A DNA stretch of 64,000 nucleotides from Algibacter mikhailovii (GTDB lineage: Bacteria; Bacteroidota; Bacteroidia; Flavobacteriales; Flavobacteriaceae), in NCBI RefSeq assembly GCF_014651495.1, contig NZ_BMWZ01000011.1:1-64000 (forward strand), given 5' to 3'. The notes beneath the pieces were generated by a model, which saw only the letters and a program-made list of their open reading frames with translations, did no database searches and was not told the DNA's origin. The position numbers and the translations under genes are program-made. Positions 20,216-30,055 of this stretch are shown one piece after another (the first letter of the stretch is position 1; the number at the start of each line of letters is the position of its first letter).

Positions 20216-21751
20216 CTACCCCAACCAGCCTTCACGATCCAAACTTCGATATTGAATGGCTTCACTGATATGCCCACTATTAATCTGTGCTTCAGCTTCT
20301 AAATCGGCAATAGTTCGAGACACTTTCAATATTCTATCATAAGCCCTAGCCGAAAGATTCAAGCGTTCCATAGCTGTTTTCAAAAGTTGTTTTGAACCTT
20401 CATCTAAAACACAATGCTTTCTAATTTGCTTGGTGTTCATTTGGGCATTATAATGCACAACATCAGAATCTGAAAATCGTTTTGTTTGAATTTCTCTAGC
20501 TCGAGTCACACGCTCTCTAATGTCTACCGAACTTTCGCCTTTTCTGTCGTCACTGAGTTTATCAAAAGGAACCGGAGTCACTTCTATATGGATATCTATT
20601 CTATCTAGAAGCGGACCAGATATTTTCCCCAAATAGCGTTGCATTTCTGCAGGACTGGAGGTCACAGGTGCATCAGGATCATTAAAATAACCTCCCGGAC
20701 TTGGATTCATACTCGCTACTAACATAAACGATGATGGATAAGTTACGGTAAATTTTGCTCTCGAAATGGTTACTTCTCTATCTTCTAAAGGTTGACGCAT
20801 GACTTCTAAAACCTCACGCTTAAACTCTGGTAATTCATCTAAAAACAATACACCATTATGCGATAAGGAAATCTCACCCGGTTGTGGATAACTACCACCG
20901 CCAACCAATGCAACATTTGAAATGGTATGGTGAGGACTTCGAAATGGCCTTTGAGCCATCAAGCCTGTATCTTTGACACGACCTACAACGGAATGAATTT
21001 TGGTAGTTTCCAAAGCTTCATTCAAGGTCATTGGCGGCAGAATACTAGGTAAACGCTTTGCCAACATTGTTTTTCCAGCTCCTGGCGGACCAATTAAAAT
21101 AATATTATGCCCTCCGGATGCAGCTATTTCCATGCAACGTTTAATACCCTCCTGCCCTTTTACATCTGCAAAATCAAACTCAGGAAAATCTAAATTTTTC
21201 TCAAACTCTTTACGTGTATCAATTATAGTTTGTTCTAATGGGTCCTTCTTATCAAAATAATTAATGACCTGTTTTATATTATCAACTCCATAGACTTCCA
21301 AATTATCAACGATAGCCGCCTCTTTCGCATTTTGAACAGGAAGAATAAATCCTTTAAAACCTTCGGCCCTGGCCTTAACCGCAATTGGCAACGCCCCTTT
21401 TATAGGCTGCAAGCTACCATCTAATGACAGTTCACCCATGATCAAGTATTTCTCTAAATCATCAGCCTTAATTTGATTGGAGGCCGCAAGAATACCAATA
21501 GCTAAAGTTAAATCGTAGGCACTGCCCTCCTTTCTTAAATCGGCAGGAGCCATATTTATGGTTATTTTCTTCCCCGGAATTCTAAAACCATTGTTTTGCA
21601 GTGCAGCAGCGATTCTATAGTTACTTTCTTTAATGGCATTATCGGGTAATCCTACAAGGTGATATCCTATTCCCTTATCCACGTTTACCTCAACTGTTAT
21701 TGTTGAAGCTTCTACGCCAAAAACGGCACTTGCGAAAACTTTTTTAAGCAT
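20216..21751 (-). CDS. comM: ComM/YifB-family AAA+ ATPase
   Basis: 511 residues, normal for the family. The N-terminal ChlI/Lon-protease-like domain (about 1-170) starts FASAVFGVEASTITVEV. The Mg-chelatase-type AAA+ module has Walker A GPPGAGKT near residue 220, the RSPHHTIS motif, Walker B VLFLDELPEF and a C-terminal Mg-chelatase domain with LSARAYDRILKVSRT. Characterised ComM is a hexameric branch-migration helicase that helps integrate DNA during natural transformation; that role here is by homology. It stands alone, with no competence genes beside it. Confidence 0.95.
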   Translation of the reverse strand: MLKKVFASAVFGVEASTITVEVNVDKGIGYHLVGLPDNAIKESNYRIAAALQNNGFRIPGKKITINMAPADLRKEGSAYDLTLAIGILAASNQIKADDLEKYLIMGELSLDGSLQPIKGALPIAVKARAEGFKGFILPVQNAKEAAIVDNLEVYGVDNIKQVINYFDKKDPLEQTIIDTRKEFEKNLDFPEFDFADVKGQEGIKRCMEIAASGGHNIILIGPPGAGKTMLAKRLPSILPPMTLNEALETTKIHSVVGRVKDTGLMAQRPFRSPHHTISNVALVGGGSYPQPGEISLSHNGVLFLDELPEFKREVLEVMRQPLEDREVTISRAKFTVTYPSSFMLVASMNPSPGGYFNDPDAPVTSSPAEMQRYLGKISGPLLDRIDIHIEVTPVPFDKLSDDRKGESSVDIRERVTRAREIQTKRFSDSDVVHYNAQMNTKQIRKHCVLDEGSKQLLKTAMERLNLSARAYDRILKVSRTIADLEAEAQINSGHISEAIQYRSLDREGWLG

Positions 21752-22056
21752 ATTCTTTCTTTACAGCTTAAATGTAAGAAAAGTATTTTAAACTATACCA
21801 GAATTATCCTTAAGGACTTAAACCATAATAATTAAATTTACTCTAAATGATGTTGCTTATTTCTTTTTTCACCTTAACATCGGATGATACGACAAATCAA
21901 TTTCTACCCAGAACTAGGGAACGTTCTATTTCGGTGGGTAAAGCATGCTATATTTTGATTTCACTGCACAACGCCGTGAATAAAGCATAGTTATTATTTT
22001 TTTGCATAAAAAAATCCCCTGAAAAGGGGATTCTTAAAATTTATATTTGCTGTTTA
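21752..22056. other. Intergenic region downstream of the nitrate transport operon
   Basis: About 305 bases without a gene. The right end carries the terminator at 22013-22032; the left end is the comM leader. No other structure could be supported. Confidence 0.5.
22013..22032 (-). terminator. Rho-independent terminator of the nrt/porin operon
   Basis: A seven-base-pair stem AATCCCC/GGGGATT with a six-base loop is followed on the minus strand by a run of T. It lies 25 bp after the porin stop codon, so it ends the transcript that begins at nrtA or at the porin's own promoter. Confidence 0.88.
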
Positions 22057-23340
22057 TTATTTAGCAGTATTTAAAAATTTCGGCTTAATTAATAACTGTA
22101 CCCAAGCCCAGTTTTGTACATCAGCAGCATCTGCTTTAGCAACATTTTTAAGCTCATACATACCATCGCTAGCAAACATATGAGAGTAACCAATTTTTAA
22201 ACCATAGCCCTTAAACTGCTTAGCCAATACTAAATCTACTTCTGTACCTAAAGATTTCTCACCGCTAGGCAATTCTTTTTCTGCGCTAAAGTTTAATACT
22301 TTCGCCATTAAACTCGTTGTTTCACCCAGTTTAAAGTTAGCACCAACATGCACATCCACTAAACCTACGCTATTAGCGTGATTACCCACGTAGAAATAAT
22401 CCATGAAACCATTAAATTTATGGTTTGTTCCGTAAAGCGGGAAGAACGCCCCAGTTTCGTCAGTATTGGCTTTATCATTACCACTTATAACCTCAAAACC
22501 AGCACCTAAGCCAATTTTTGGAGATAATTTAAAACTTGCATCTAAACTAGCCAAATACGCTCCTTTAACATCTTTATATGACGTCCCGTAAATAGCTTCA
22601 CCTGTTTGAATGTAAATATTACCCGTTAAAGAAAAGGCATTTTTACCCCATTTTAAATGTGCCCCCATAGTTTGTAAGTTAGCAACATCTCCTAAACCAG
22701 AAGCAGCATTTTGAAACCCATTGTTCATAAGCAATAGACTTCCACTAAAGTTCTCCCACTTCTTGCTAGCATGCAGCATTTGCATGGTTTTATAAGAAAA
22801 GAATCCCGATGTATTATATTCATTTCCTACAGAAATAAACCCTGTTGGATGCGAATAATCTTGATTCCATGCTAAAGCTATATCCAGTGCAAAACTATCT
22901 TTTTTGTATTTGATAAGTCCTGCATCATGATTACGCGCTTGTTGTGCCCAGTCAAGTCCACCTAGTATACGTTGATCATCATAAGACAATACTTGACGAC
23001 CAATTTTTGTAGACCACCCTGATCCTAATTGAAGTTCGGCCCATGCTTGAAAAATAGCGAAAGAGTTGTTCATGTCATAAGGTAAAATCTGTCTGTTCTC
23101 ACCCCATACCATAACATCTTGGAAACTAATGTAAAATTTATATGTTTCGGTGGCATAACCTGCATTTAAACGCGCTCTGGTAGAAATACCAAAACCTGGC
23201 TCGGCATCCTTAGGAATTAAAGATCCAAATCCATGACGGTATTCAGTTCTTGGTTTAAATTCTCCATCTAGTGTAAATTGCGCTTGTGCAAATTGTAAAC
23301 ACCCCAGTAATAGTCCTAATATTACGTATTGTTTTTTCAT
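22057..23340 (-). CDS. Outer-membrane porin of the alginate-export (PF13372-like) family
   Basis: 427 residues with a signal peptide (MKKQYVILGLLLGCLQFAQAQ). The mature protein alternates short beta strands rich in aromatic residues and Gly, with early motifs FKPRTEYRHGFG and STRARLNAGYAT and later IGRQVLSYDDQRILGGLDW, all typical of the alginate-export porin family. It ends with the hydrophobic strand AWVQLLIKPKF. It follows the two ABC ATPase genes, so it probably lets nitrate or a related anion through the outer membrane; alginate as substrate is unlikely. A private promoter candidate lies at 23415-23422. The family is fairly sure; the substrate is inference. Confidence 0.8.
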   Translation of the reverse strand: MKKQYVILGLLLGCLQFAQAQFTLDGEFKPRTEYRHGFGSLIPKDAEPGFGISTRARLNAGYATETYKFYISFQDVMVWGENRQILPYDMNNSFAIFQAWAELQLGSGWSTKIGRQVLSYDDQRILGGLDWAQQARNHDAGLIKYKKDSFALDIALAWNQDYSHPTGFISVGNEYNTSGFFSYKTMQMLHASKKWENFSGSLLLMNNGFQNAASGLGDVANLQTMGAHLKWGKNAFSLTGNIYIQTGEAIYGTSYKDVKGAYLASLDASFKLSPKIGLGAGFEVISGNDKANTDETGAFFPLYGTNHKFNGFMDYFYVGNHANSVGLVDVHVGANFKLGETTSLMAKVLNFSAEKELPSGEKSLGTEVDLVLAKQFKGYGLKIGYSHMFASDGMYELKNVAKADAADVQNWAWVQLLIKPKFLNTAK

Positions 23341-23414
23341 AGGTTCTTGTTTTTAATTTTTGATTGTTTTGAGTTTGTGTTTGTGTTTGTAATTGTTGTT
23401 AGTTTTAAACTGTG

Positions 23415-23422
23415 CAAATATA
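23415..23422 (-). promoter_or_regulatory. Candidate -7 box for the porin gene
   Basis: The minus strand reads TATATTTG, a perfect Bacteroidetes TAnnTTTG box, about 75 bp upstream of the porin ATG. A palindrome GATATAAATATC lies just upstream. The gene may thus be transcribed separately as well as from nrtA. Confidence 0.55.
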
Positions 23423-23491
23423 AAAGGATATAAATATCTTATTTATGATATAACTCATATTCTATTCACACGGTTTCTCTTGAATGTTGAT

Positions 23492-24325
23492 CTAATGTTC
23501 TAAAAAATCTATTAAATGTTTTCTGTATTTATAATAATCGTTATGCTCTAAAACAGCTTTTCGCGTTCTTGGACGTTCAAAATCAATATCTAAAACATCT
23601 CCAATTTTCGCTTTGGGACCGCTAGTCATCATTACAACTCTATCTGCTAAAAAGATGGCCTCATCAACATCATGAGTAATCATAACGGCCGTAATTTTTT
23701 CTTTATTCCATATTTCAATTAGAGTATCTTGAAGTTCGCCCCTAGTTAATGAATCTAGCATACCAAAAGGCTCATCTAAAAGCAAAACCTTTGGTTTAAT
23801 TGCAAATGCACGGGCAATACCAACACGTTGTTGCATCCCTTGTGATAAATCACTTGCCTTTTTATCAAAAGCATCTTCTAATCCTACTTTTTGTAAATAG
23901 TATTTTGCTATATCATAACGCTGTGCTTTTGTAGCATGAGGAAATACCTGATTCACCCCTAATAAAACATTTTGTAAAGAAGTCATCCAAGGCATTAAAC
24001 TTGGCGCTTGAAAAATAACACCTCTATCTGGTCCTGGACCTTTTATATGTTTTCCTAGTACTGAAATATAACCTCCAGAAATAGGATTTAATCCTGCAAT
24101 CATGGATAACATCGTTGTTTTACCACAACCAGAATGTCCAATAATAGTAACAAATTCTTCTTTTTTAATCTGAAGATTTAAATCCTCAAGAACTACATAA
24201 TCACCTTTTGGTGTTGGATAGACTTTCTTTAAGTTTTTCAAATCCAACATCACTTGCGACGAAGGAAATGATCCTACATCTTTAATCAAGTTACTCGTTT
24301 TATTTTCAATTATATTCGTAGTCAT
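23492..24325 (-). CDS. nrtD: Nitrate-type ABC transporter ATP-binding protein (NrtD-like)
   Basis: 277 residues. Walker A is GHSGCGKTT, the signature is LSQGMQQRVGIARAF and Walker B is VLLLDEPFGMLD, followed by the switch histidine in VMITHDVDEA. An N-terminal extension of about 25 residues precedes the core. It belongs to the nitrate/sulfonate/taurine ATPase group and lies 9 bp after a second ATPase gene, as in NrtCD pairs. The cyanobacterial NrtC regulatory domain is absent. It powers import through the permease at 25265-26371. The nitrate substrate is inferred from context. Confidence 0.88.
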   Translation of the reverse strand: MTTNIIENKTSNLIKDVGSFPSSQVMLDLKNLKKVYPTPKGDYVVLEDLNLQIKKEEFVTIIGHSGCGKTTMLSMIAGLNPISGGYISVLGKHIKGPGPDRGVIFQAPSLMPWMTSLQNVLLGVNQVFPHATKAQRYDIAKYYLQKVGLEDAFDKKASDLSQGMQQRVGIARAFAIKPKVLLLDEPFGMLDSLTRGELQDTLIEIWNKEKITAVMITHDVDEAIFLADRVVMMTSGPKAKIGDVLDIDFERPRTRKAVLEHNDYYKYRKHLIDFLEH

Positions 24326-24334
24326 TTGTCTCTA

Positions 24335-25183
24335 TTATTTAAAGCGTCCAACAAAACTTTTAGGTTCCAATTCTGGTAAAACAAAAGCTTCTTGAGCTTC
24401 AGATTTACGTTCATTTCCTATATCCATCAAATATTCAATAATGGCATTTCTAGTTTCCTTAAAATTTGCATTATCGTTTAACTCTGTCTTATCTCTAGGA
24501 CGTTCAATATCAATTTTGAATTCAGGTCCTAACGTTGCATTAGGTCCTGGACGAAGTGGAATTATACGATCAGCCATATAAATACCCTCGTCAACGTCAT
24601 TGGTTATTAATAAGGCCGTACGTTTATCTTTCCCCCAGATGTTTAAAATTTCATCCTGAAGATTCCCTCGAGTTAATGCATCTAAAGCGCCTAATGGCTC
24701 ATCCATAATAATCATTTCTGGCTTCATAGCTAAGGCCCTAGCTACCGCTACACGCTGACGCATACCACCGGATAATTCATTAGGACGTTTGTTTATTGCC
24801 GGCGTTAAACTTACCATTTCAACATAGTTGGCAACAATCTCATTTAACTCTTTTTTACTCTTCTTAGGAAAAGCCTCTTTAACAGCCATATAAACGTTCT
24901 GTCCAACAGTTAACCATGGTAGCAGCGAATAATTCTGGAAAATAACACCGCGTTCATGGCTAGTGCCTTGTACCGGTTGTCCTTTAAATAAAACTTCACC
25001 TTTTGTCGGTTCAATTAAGCCATTTATAAGATTTACCAAAGTTGTTTTTCCACTTCCCGTAAATCCAACAATTGCAACAAACTCACCTTCCTCAATCGAT
25101 AAATTTATATTCGAAAGTACTTCGGTTTCGTGTTCACCTTGTCCGTAAGTTTTATAAATATTATTTAATTCTAAGTATGCCAT
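24335..25183 (-). CDS. nrtC: Nitrate-type ABC transporter ATP-binding protein (second subunit, NrtC/D-like)
   Basis: 282 residues. Walker A is GFTGSGKTT, the signature is [15 protein letters not shown] and Walker B is [11 protein letters not shown]. The switch position reads [10 protein letters not shown], so the usual switch His is Asn in this subunit. The nucleotide-binding dimer with the 23492-24325 product may therefore have one impaired ATP site. The NrtA-like C-terminal domain of cyanobacterial NrtC is missing, so the gene symbol reflects position only. Confidence 0.85.
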   Translation of the reverse strand: MAYLELNNIYKTYGQGEHETEVLSNINLSIEEGEFVAIVGFTGSGKTTLVNLINGLIEPTKGEVLFKGQPVQGTSHERGVIFQNYSLLPWLTVGQNVYMAVKEAFPKKSKKELNEIVANYVEMVSLTPAINKRPNELSGGMRQRVAVARALAMKPEMIIMDEPLGALDALTRGNLQDEILNIWGKDKRTALLITNDVDEGIYMADRIIPLRPGPNATLGPEFKIDIERPRDKTELNDNANFKETRNAIIEYLMDIGNERKSEAQEAFVLPELEPKSFVGRFK

Positions 25184-25264
25184 TTTCTTCCTTTTTTAAT
25201 CGTTGATTTGTTCATGTGTTTATTCGATTACCCGATTAATCATTTACACAAATCCACATAATTA

Positions 25265-26371
25265 TTATATCGCGTCTGTTTTATCAAAAGATACCCAGTT
25301 CTGTATAGTTAACATTAAGCGATCTAATAGGAACCCTATAATACCAATAACAAACATGGCAACGATGATTTTAGCATTAGAATCATTTGCGCCGTTTTGG
25401 AATTCCTCCCATACAAATAACCCTAATCCAGGACTCTGTGCTAATAATTCAATAGCAATTAACACCATCCAAGCTACTGATAATGTAATTTTTAAACCAG
25501 TAAAAATTAATGGTAAAGATGATGGCAGCACTACCTTAAATATTTTTTGAAATGGCCCTAATTTCAATACTTTAGCCACATTGATATAATCTTTATCTAC
25601 AGATGATACACCCATAGCTGTATTTACTAGTGTAGCCCACATGGAACATAAACCAACAGATATAAATGAAATGGTAAATGAACTATCTTCATTAGAATCT
25701 ATTAATAGCGTTTTTACAATCATGAATACTAATAAGTACCAAACTACTGGAGATACAGGTTTAAATATTTGAATAAACCAGTTGAATGCACTCTTTAAAG
25801 TTGGACTTAATCCTATAAATATTCCTAAAGGTACAGCTATTAATAACGCTAATAAAAATCCAGCAAATACTGTTTTTAGACTTCTAAAAATTTGATCAAC
25901 AAATGATGGTCGGCCAGTATAAGTGATTGGATCTTTTCCTTCGGCAATACGTTTTTCATTTAGCACTGCTGTCTTTTCTATAAAGGCTGCTTTATCTGCA
26001 CTAATAATATTATGATCTCTTAATAAGGATTGGTAAGAAGCCCAAACCTGACTTGGTGATGGCAAAGTATTTGGTTGGCATCCAGATTCTCCTGATGCAA
26101 TACAGGCTCGCAAGGCCTCAGCTGCAGCTGGTCCTTGATCTTCCAGTGCTTTTTCAATTTTAAATTCCGCCTCTATATTATATAATGACTGAGAGCCCAT
26201 ATGCCACAGTCCTATAAATAATAGAATGGAAGCAAATGGTACGACTACTTTGCGAAGGAAACTTATTAAATCTTCCTTTTCGAGCTTCCCAGTAAATAAG
26301 TCTTTTATTGTGCCTAAAAAACCTAATCCCATAAACTTGGTTACTTTTCCTAATGTTATGCTTTGCTTCAT
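25265..26371 (-). CDS. nrtB: Nitrate-type ABC transporter permease (NrtB-like)
   Basis: 368 residues. One membrane helix near residues 45-62 is followed by a periplasmic stretch of about 90 residues containing two Cys (near residues 89-98), then five or six more helices. The EAA-type coupling loop is NVAKVLKLGPFQKIFKVVLP, and the end reads FLLDRLMLTIQNWVSF as in NrtB/CmpB/TauC permeases. The extra loop after the first helix makes it longer than the usual 250-280 residues. It is the third-from-last transporter gene of the operon. Confidence 0.87.
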   Translation of the reverse strand: MKQSITLGKVTKFMGLGFLGTIKDLFTGKLEKEDLISFLRKVVVPFASILLFIGLWHMGSQSLYNIEAEFKIEKALEDQGPAAAEALRACIASGESGCQPNTLPSPSQVWASYQSLLRDHNIISADKAAFIEKTAVLNEKRIAEGKDPITYTGRPSFVDQIFRSLKTVFAGFLLALLIAVPLGIFIGLSPTLKSAFNWFIQIFKPVSPVVWYLLVFMIVKTLLIDSNEDSSFTISFISVGLCSMWATLVNTAMGVSSVDKDYINVAKVLKLGPFQKIFKVVLPSSLPLIFTGLKITLSVAWMVLIAIELLAQSPGLGLFVWEEFQNGANDSNAKIIVAMFVIGIIGFLLDRLMLTIQNWVSFDKTDAI

Positions 26372-26407
26372 GACTTCTTAAGTTAGTTTCTAGTAGCTTT
26401 GCCATTC

Positions 26408-26433
26408 CATTCCGAAGGATTCGAAACGGAATG
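26408..26433 (-). other. Hairpin between nrtA and nrtB
   Basis: Seven-base arms CATTCCG and CGGAATG flank a 12-nt loop in the 80-bp gap between the binding-protein gene and the permease gene, with no T run after it. Such intercistronic stems can give more binding protein than permease; this is inference. Confidence 0.45.
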
Positions 26434-26451
26434 ACATCACTTAATTATGTT

Positions 26452-27846
26452 TTACTGTACTGCTTTATCTTTGTTTCCAATTTTAAAACTATTGATGTAA
26501 GAAATAGGATCTTTAGCATCGTATGTAGTTCCATCAATAAAATCGGAAGTTGGCGCTTTGTATCCATCTGTTGTTGGAATATCAGACGCAGGAATATTAC
26601 CTTCTTCTACTAAAAGCTTAGCTGCCTTGGTCCAGATATCAGGTCTGTAGATATCTTTAATAGTACTAGAATACCAATCTGCTGGTTTCGCTTCAGGAAT
26701 TTGTCCCCATCTTCTCATTTGTGTTAAAAACCAGATACCATCAGAGTAGAATGGGTAAGTTGCATTGTACTTATAGAATACATTAAAGTCTTCCATCTCA
26801 CGCTTGTCACCTTTTTCAAATTCAAAAGTACCTGTCATTGAGTTTGCTAATACTTCTACTGGAGCACCTACATATTGAGACATTGATAAGATTTCAACAG
26901 CTTCTTGTCTATTTCCTGGCTCATCTAACCACTTCCCTGCTCTAATAAGTGCTTTAGTTACAGCAATGGCAGTATTCGGGTTTTCTTCAACAAATTTCTT
27001 TGTCATTACAAATACTTTCTCTGGATTGTTTTTCCAGATATCGTAGTTTGTTGTTACAGGAACACCAATACCTTTAAAAACGGCTTGTTGATTCCAAGGC
27101 TCTCCCACACAATACCCATATATTGTACCTGCTTCAAGTGTAGCTGGCATTTGTGGCGGAGGCGTTACAGATAATAAAACTTCGGCATCAATTTGTCCTT
27201 GAACATTATCTGCAGTGTACATTCCTGGGTGAATTCCTGCTGCTGCTAACCAATATCTAATTTCGTAGTTATGTGTAGATACAGGAAATACCATACCCAT
27301 TTTAAACGCTTTACCATTAGTTTTATATTCGTCAATTACTGGCTTTAATGCTTCAGCTTTAATTGGGTGAATAGGTTTTCCATCAGCACCTTTAGGTACA
27401 TTTGGCTTCATTTTAGACCAAACATCGTTAGATACCGTAATACCGTTACCGTTTAAGTCCATTGAGAATGGCGTTACTAGATCTGCTTGACGACCAAAAC
27501 CAGCACCGGCAGCAATTGGCTGACCTGCTAACATATGAGATCCGTCTAACTGACCATCAATTACACGGTCTAAAACATTTTTCCAATTCGATTGTGCTTC
27601 TACTGAAACGAATAAGCCTTCATCTTCAAAGAATCCTTTTTCTTTAGCTATCGCTAAAGGAGCCATATCTGTTAATTTGATAAAACCAAATGTTAATTGA
27701 GGTTTTTCAATATCTAGTGTTTTAGTTTTTGTAGTTTCAGCAACGGCTACTTCGGCAACGTCTTTCTTTTTTTCTTTACCACCGCATGCCATTAGTAAGG
27801 CTGCTACAGGCAAAATCCAAGTTGATTTTTTGATTAGAGATTTCAT
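26452..27846 (-). CDS. nrtA: Nitrate-type ABC transporter substrate-binding lipoprotein (NrtA-like)
   Basis: 464 residues. The lipoprotein signal peptide has lipobox LLMACGG, so the protein is membrane-anchored in the periplasm. The NMT1/NrtA-type fold shows [21 protein letters not shown] at the start of the mature part, [24 protein letters not shown] and [16 protein letters not shown], all characteristic of the NrtA/CmpA group. It is the first gene of nrtABCD-porin. The family also binds bicarbonate, but the neighbouring nap operon favours nitrate or nitrite. Confidence 0.9.
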   Translation of the reverse strand: MKSLIKKSTWILPVAALLMACGGKEKKKDVAEVAVAETTKTKTLDIEKPQLTFGFIKLTDMAPLAIAKEKGFFEDEGLFVSVEAQSNWKNVLDRVIDGQLDGSHMLAGQPIAAGAGFGRQADLVTPFSMDLNGNGITVSNDVWSKMKPNVPKGADGKPIHPIKAEALKPVIDEYKTNGKAFKMGMVFPVSTHNYEIRYWLAAAGIHPGMYTADNVQGQIDAEVLLSVTPPPQMPATLEAGTIYGYCVGEPWNQQAVFKGIGVPVTTNYDIWKNNPEKVFVMTKKFVEENPNTAIAVTKALIRAGKWLDEPGNRQEAVEILSMSQYVGAPVEVLANSMTGTFEFEKGDKREMEDFNVFYKYNATYPFYSDGIWFLTQMRRWGQIPEAKPADWYSSTIKDIYRPDIWTKAAKLLVEEGNIPASDIPTTDGYKAPTSDFIDGTTYDAKDPISYINSFKIGNKDKAVQ

Positions 27847-27866
27847 AAGTTCTGTTTTTATTTAAC

Positions 27867-27898
27867 TAAGTATATTTACTTATTTTTTGACAAATATA
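27867..27898 (-). promoter_or_regulatory. Candidate nrtA promoter with palindromic operator at the start site
   Basis: On the minus strand a TATATTTG box (27898-27891) is followed after 8 nt by TAAGTAAATATACTTA (27882-27867), an inverted repeat of TAAGTA with a 4-bp spacer. The operator overlaps or immediately follows the expected start site, a position typical of repression. The same arrangement precedes the globin gene. Confidence 0.6.
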
Positions 27899-28217
27899 TA
27901 AGTAGTATTAATTATGAGTCATGTAAATACACAGTTGTAACCCTCTTTTTTAACAGAAACTAACCTGCCATAAAACATAAAATTTTAACAAAATACTGTA
28001 TAACAATTAGTTACAACATTAAAATCCATTGAGTATTGATACTTATTATACTACGTAAAACATAATATAGTTATTAAATTTTATTGTTAATAAGTACAAT
28101 TTTGATATCCGATATGCCAAGGCATGCGTTTTACGCCATAAAGATTAAGGGCGAAAAACTGCACCGAAATTCTGAATTTCACAGAATTTTTGAGCAACAG
28201 ACCTACCTAAATTAAAA
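27899..28217. other. Regulatory intergenic region upstream of nrtA
   Basis: No gene found. It holds three symmetrical elements: GAGTATTGATACTTA at 28031-28045, related to the nrtA and globin operators; ATGCC-AA-GGCAT at 28114-28125; and AAATTCTG, 7-nt loop, CAGAATTT at 28167-28189, possibly a second terminator. Confidence 0.45.
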
Positions 28218-28245
28218 AACCAACCTTTACGTCTAAAGGTTGGTT
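28218..28245 (-). terminator. Rho-independent terminator of the globin/redox operon
   Basis: A perfect 12-bp stem (AACCAACCTTTA with its complement) and a 4-nt loop are followed on the minus strand by TTTTTTAATTT. It lies about 47 bp after the stop of the pentaheme cytochrome gene. A short palindrome TACTTAAGTA sits between them at 28262-28271. Confidence 0.9.
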
Positions 28246-28291
28246 CTCAAGAAATACATACTACTTAAGTATGAAGCAAAAATTAGCTTGT

Positions 28292-28999
28292 TTATTTTTC
28301 TAAGGTTTTAAGCCATTCCTCTTGAGAAAGGGCAGTATATTTTTTATCTGTACCATATGGATCAGCACCGCCATCAAAATAAGCTTGAATAAGCTGCATA
28401 GGAATAGTGTCTGCCAATTTTTCTGGTACATCATATTTATGATTGCCATGAAAATCATGACATTGAATGCAAGTAAACCATTCCTCCTGGGCAATTAAAT
28501 CTTTATGTGAAATATCTATAGGGTCGTTTTCCACTACCAAATCTTGATGGCAATTCATGCAATAGTTTATCGATGTCACCGAGACGCGCTCTTCTTGGTG
28601 TTCAGTATGGCAGGTTATACAGGTGGTTGCATCAATATGACTTACGGCCTCCTTAAATCTAGGTTCCGAAAATCGGTAAGTTGGGTGCCTATCGTTTGCC
28701 CGGTCATGACATTCTAAACAATTATTAACCGTCACATCTTGCGTACCAAAGTCGGCACTGTGGGCTCTTGCCCCAAAAGTATAAGATATATTAGATTGCA
28801 CTTGTTGCAGTAAATTACCTTTGGCATCGGCATGACATGCAAAACATGATAAATCTTGATGCCCTGTATTCATTGGACCTATGGACACATATTCTTCAGC
28901 AGCATCTAAAGTCAACACATAAAATATTGAAACCCCTAAGACCACTCCAATAATACCACCTAAAAACTGTCTTTTACGCAACGGACTGACTTTAAACAT
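28292..28999 (-). CDS. Membrane-anchored pentaheme c-type cytochrome
   Basis: 235 residues. One N-terminal helix (about 11-32, FLGGIIGVVLGVSIFYVLTL) anchors a periplasmic domain with five heme motifs: CFACH, CLECH, CITCH, CMNCH and CIQCH. A heme-free C-terminal tail of about 60 residues follows. The layout recalls NapC/NrfH and cytochrome c3-like electron carriers, but the number and spacing do not let me name it. It is the last gene of the globin operon, 20 bp after the reductase gene, so it probably takes electrons from the membrane cytochrome of the same operon. Confidence 0.82.
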   Translation of the reverse strand: MFKVSPLRKRQFLGGIIGVVLGVSIFYVLTLDAAEEYVSIGPMNTGHQDLSCFACHADAKGNLLQQVQSNISYTFGARAHSADFGTQDVTVNNCLECHDRANDRHPTYRFSEPRFKEAVSHIDATTCITCHTEHQEERVSVTSINYCMNCHQDLVVENDPIDISHKDLIAQEEWFTCIQCHDFHGNHKYDVPEKLADTIPMQLIQAYFDGGADPYGTDKKYTALSQEEWLKTLEK

Positions 29000-29019
29000 C
29001 TAGTTAATATTTTTAAAAT

Positions 29020-30048
29020 TTATATTTCAATTACAATTTCTTCACTTGCAGGGTAACTTATACAAGTTAGAATACTACCTTTATTCACCTCGTCATCAGA
29101 TAATAAATGCCCATCAGTCATATTAATATCTCCTGATATACATGTAGCTTTGCAAGTGGAGCACATTCCTGATCTACAGGAATAAGGAATTACAATACTG
29201 GCCGACATAGCTTGTTGCAATATAGACTTATCACCGCGCACTTGAAGCTGATGAGATGTTCCGTCTACCTTTAACGTGACATTGCTCACTAAGTTTTTCC
29301 CGGTAACTTTAACTACTGGTGCTTTAAAAACTTCAATCCTTATTTTCTCTCGAGAAACTCCGTTAGTTTTTAATAACTCTTTTATCTTTTCCATATAACC
29401 AAACGGACCGCAAATCATATAGGTGTGATCTCCAAAATCCAATTGATGTTTTGAAAAAATAGTCTCCAAGAGTTCATTGGTAGCCAATCCCGCATGATAA
29501 TTGTTTACCGTTGCCTTATTTGAAGAAATGATATGTTCTACAGAGAATTTAGAACCAAATTCCGTTTCTAATGCCTTAATTTCATCATGAAAGATTATAG
29601 ATTCCATATTTTGGTTCGCATAAACCAATAACACTTTTGATTCCTTTTCTTCCGTTAGTACTGATTTTACAATTGAAAACATAGGTGTAACACCACTACC
29701 TCCAGCAAATAAAACATACTGTTTTGCCGCTTTCTTAGTAGGTTCTATATAAAAAGATCCTGCCGGATCATCAACTTCTAACTTATCACCTACTTTTAAT
29801 GTATCATGAACAAAATTTGAAACTAACCCCTGCTCTACGCGCTTTACAGTGATTTTTAAATCCTTGTCGGTATAAGGGTTACTACTAAAAGAATAAGCCC
29901 GTTTGTGCACCTGCTTTTCTATAGGCACATGTATTGTTAAAAACTGACCTGGCTTATATTTTAATTTCTTGAAAAAATTACCATTTTTAAAACATATACT
30001 AATAGCATCATTAGTTTCCTTAATTATTTCTTTTACTAACAACTTCAT
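29020..30048 (-). CDS. NAD(P)H-dependent FAD/2Fe-2S oxidoreductase (PaaE/ferredoxin reductase type)
   Basis: 342 residues in three domains. The FAD-binding barrel (1-100) has the flavin motif RAYSFSS. The NAD(P)H domain (about 105-235) has GGSGVTPMFS and CGPFGYMEK. The plant-type ferredoxin domain (about 250-342) has CRSGMCSTCKATC and LTCISYP, giving C-x4-C-x2-C and a distant fourth Cys. It is cytoplasmic, with no signal peptide. It starts 7 bp after the stop of a b-type membrane cytochrome gene, so it may reduce that cytochrome, the globin of the same operon, or both. The enzyme class is clear; the acceptor is inference. Confidence 0.9.
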   Translation of the reverse strand: MKLLVKEIIKETNDAISICFKNGNFFKKLKYKPGQFLTIHVPIEKQVHKRAYSFSSNPYTDKDLKITVKRVEQGLVSNFVHDTLKVGDKLEVDDPAGSFYIEPTKKAAKQYVLFAGGSGVTPMFSIVKSVLTEEKESKVLLVYANQNMESIIFHDEIKALETEFGSKFSVEHIISSNKATVNNYHAGLATNELLETIFSKHQLDFGDHTYMICGPFGYMEKIKELLKTNGVSREKIRIEVFKAPVVKVTGKNLVSNVTLKVDGTSHQLQVRGDKSILQQAMSASIVIPYSCRSGMCSTCKATCISGDINMTDGHLLSDDEVNKGSILTCISYPASEEIVIEI

Positions 30049-30055
30049 AAATCAT

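Noticed and set aside
28292-28999. Pentaheme cytochrome considered as NrfH or NapC
   Set aside because: It has one anchor helix and CxxCH motifs, but heme number and spacing do not fit either well, so no symbol is given.
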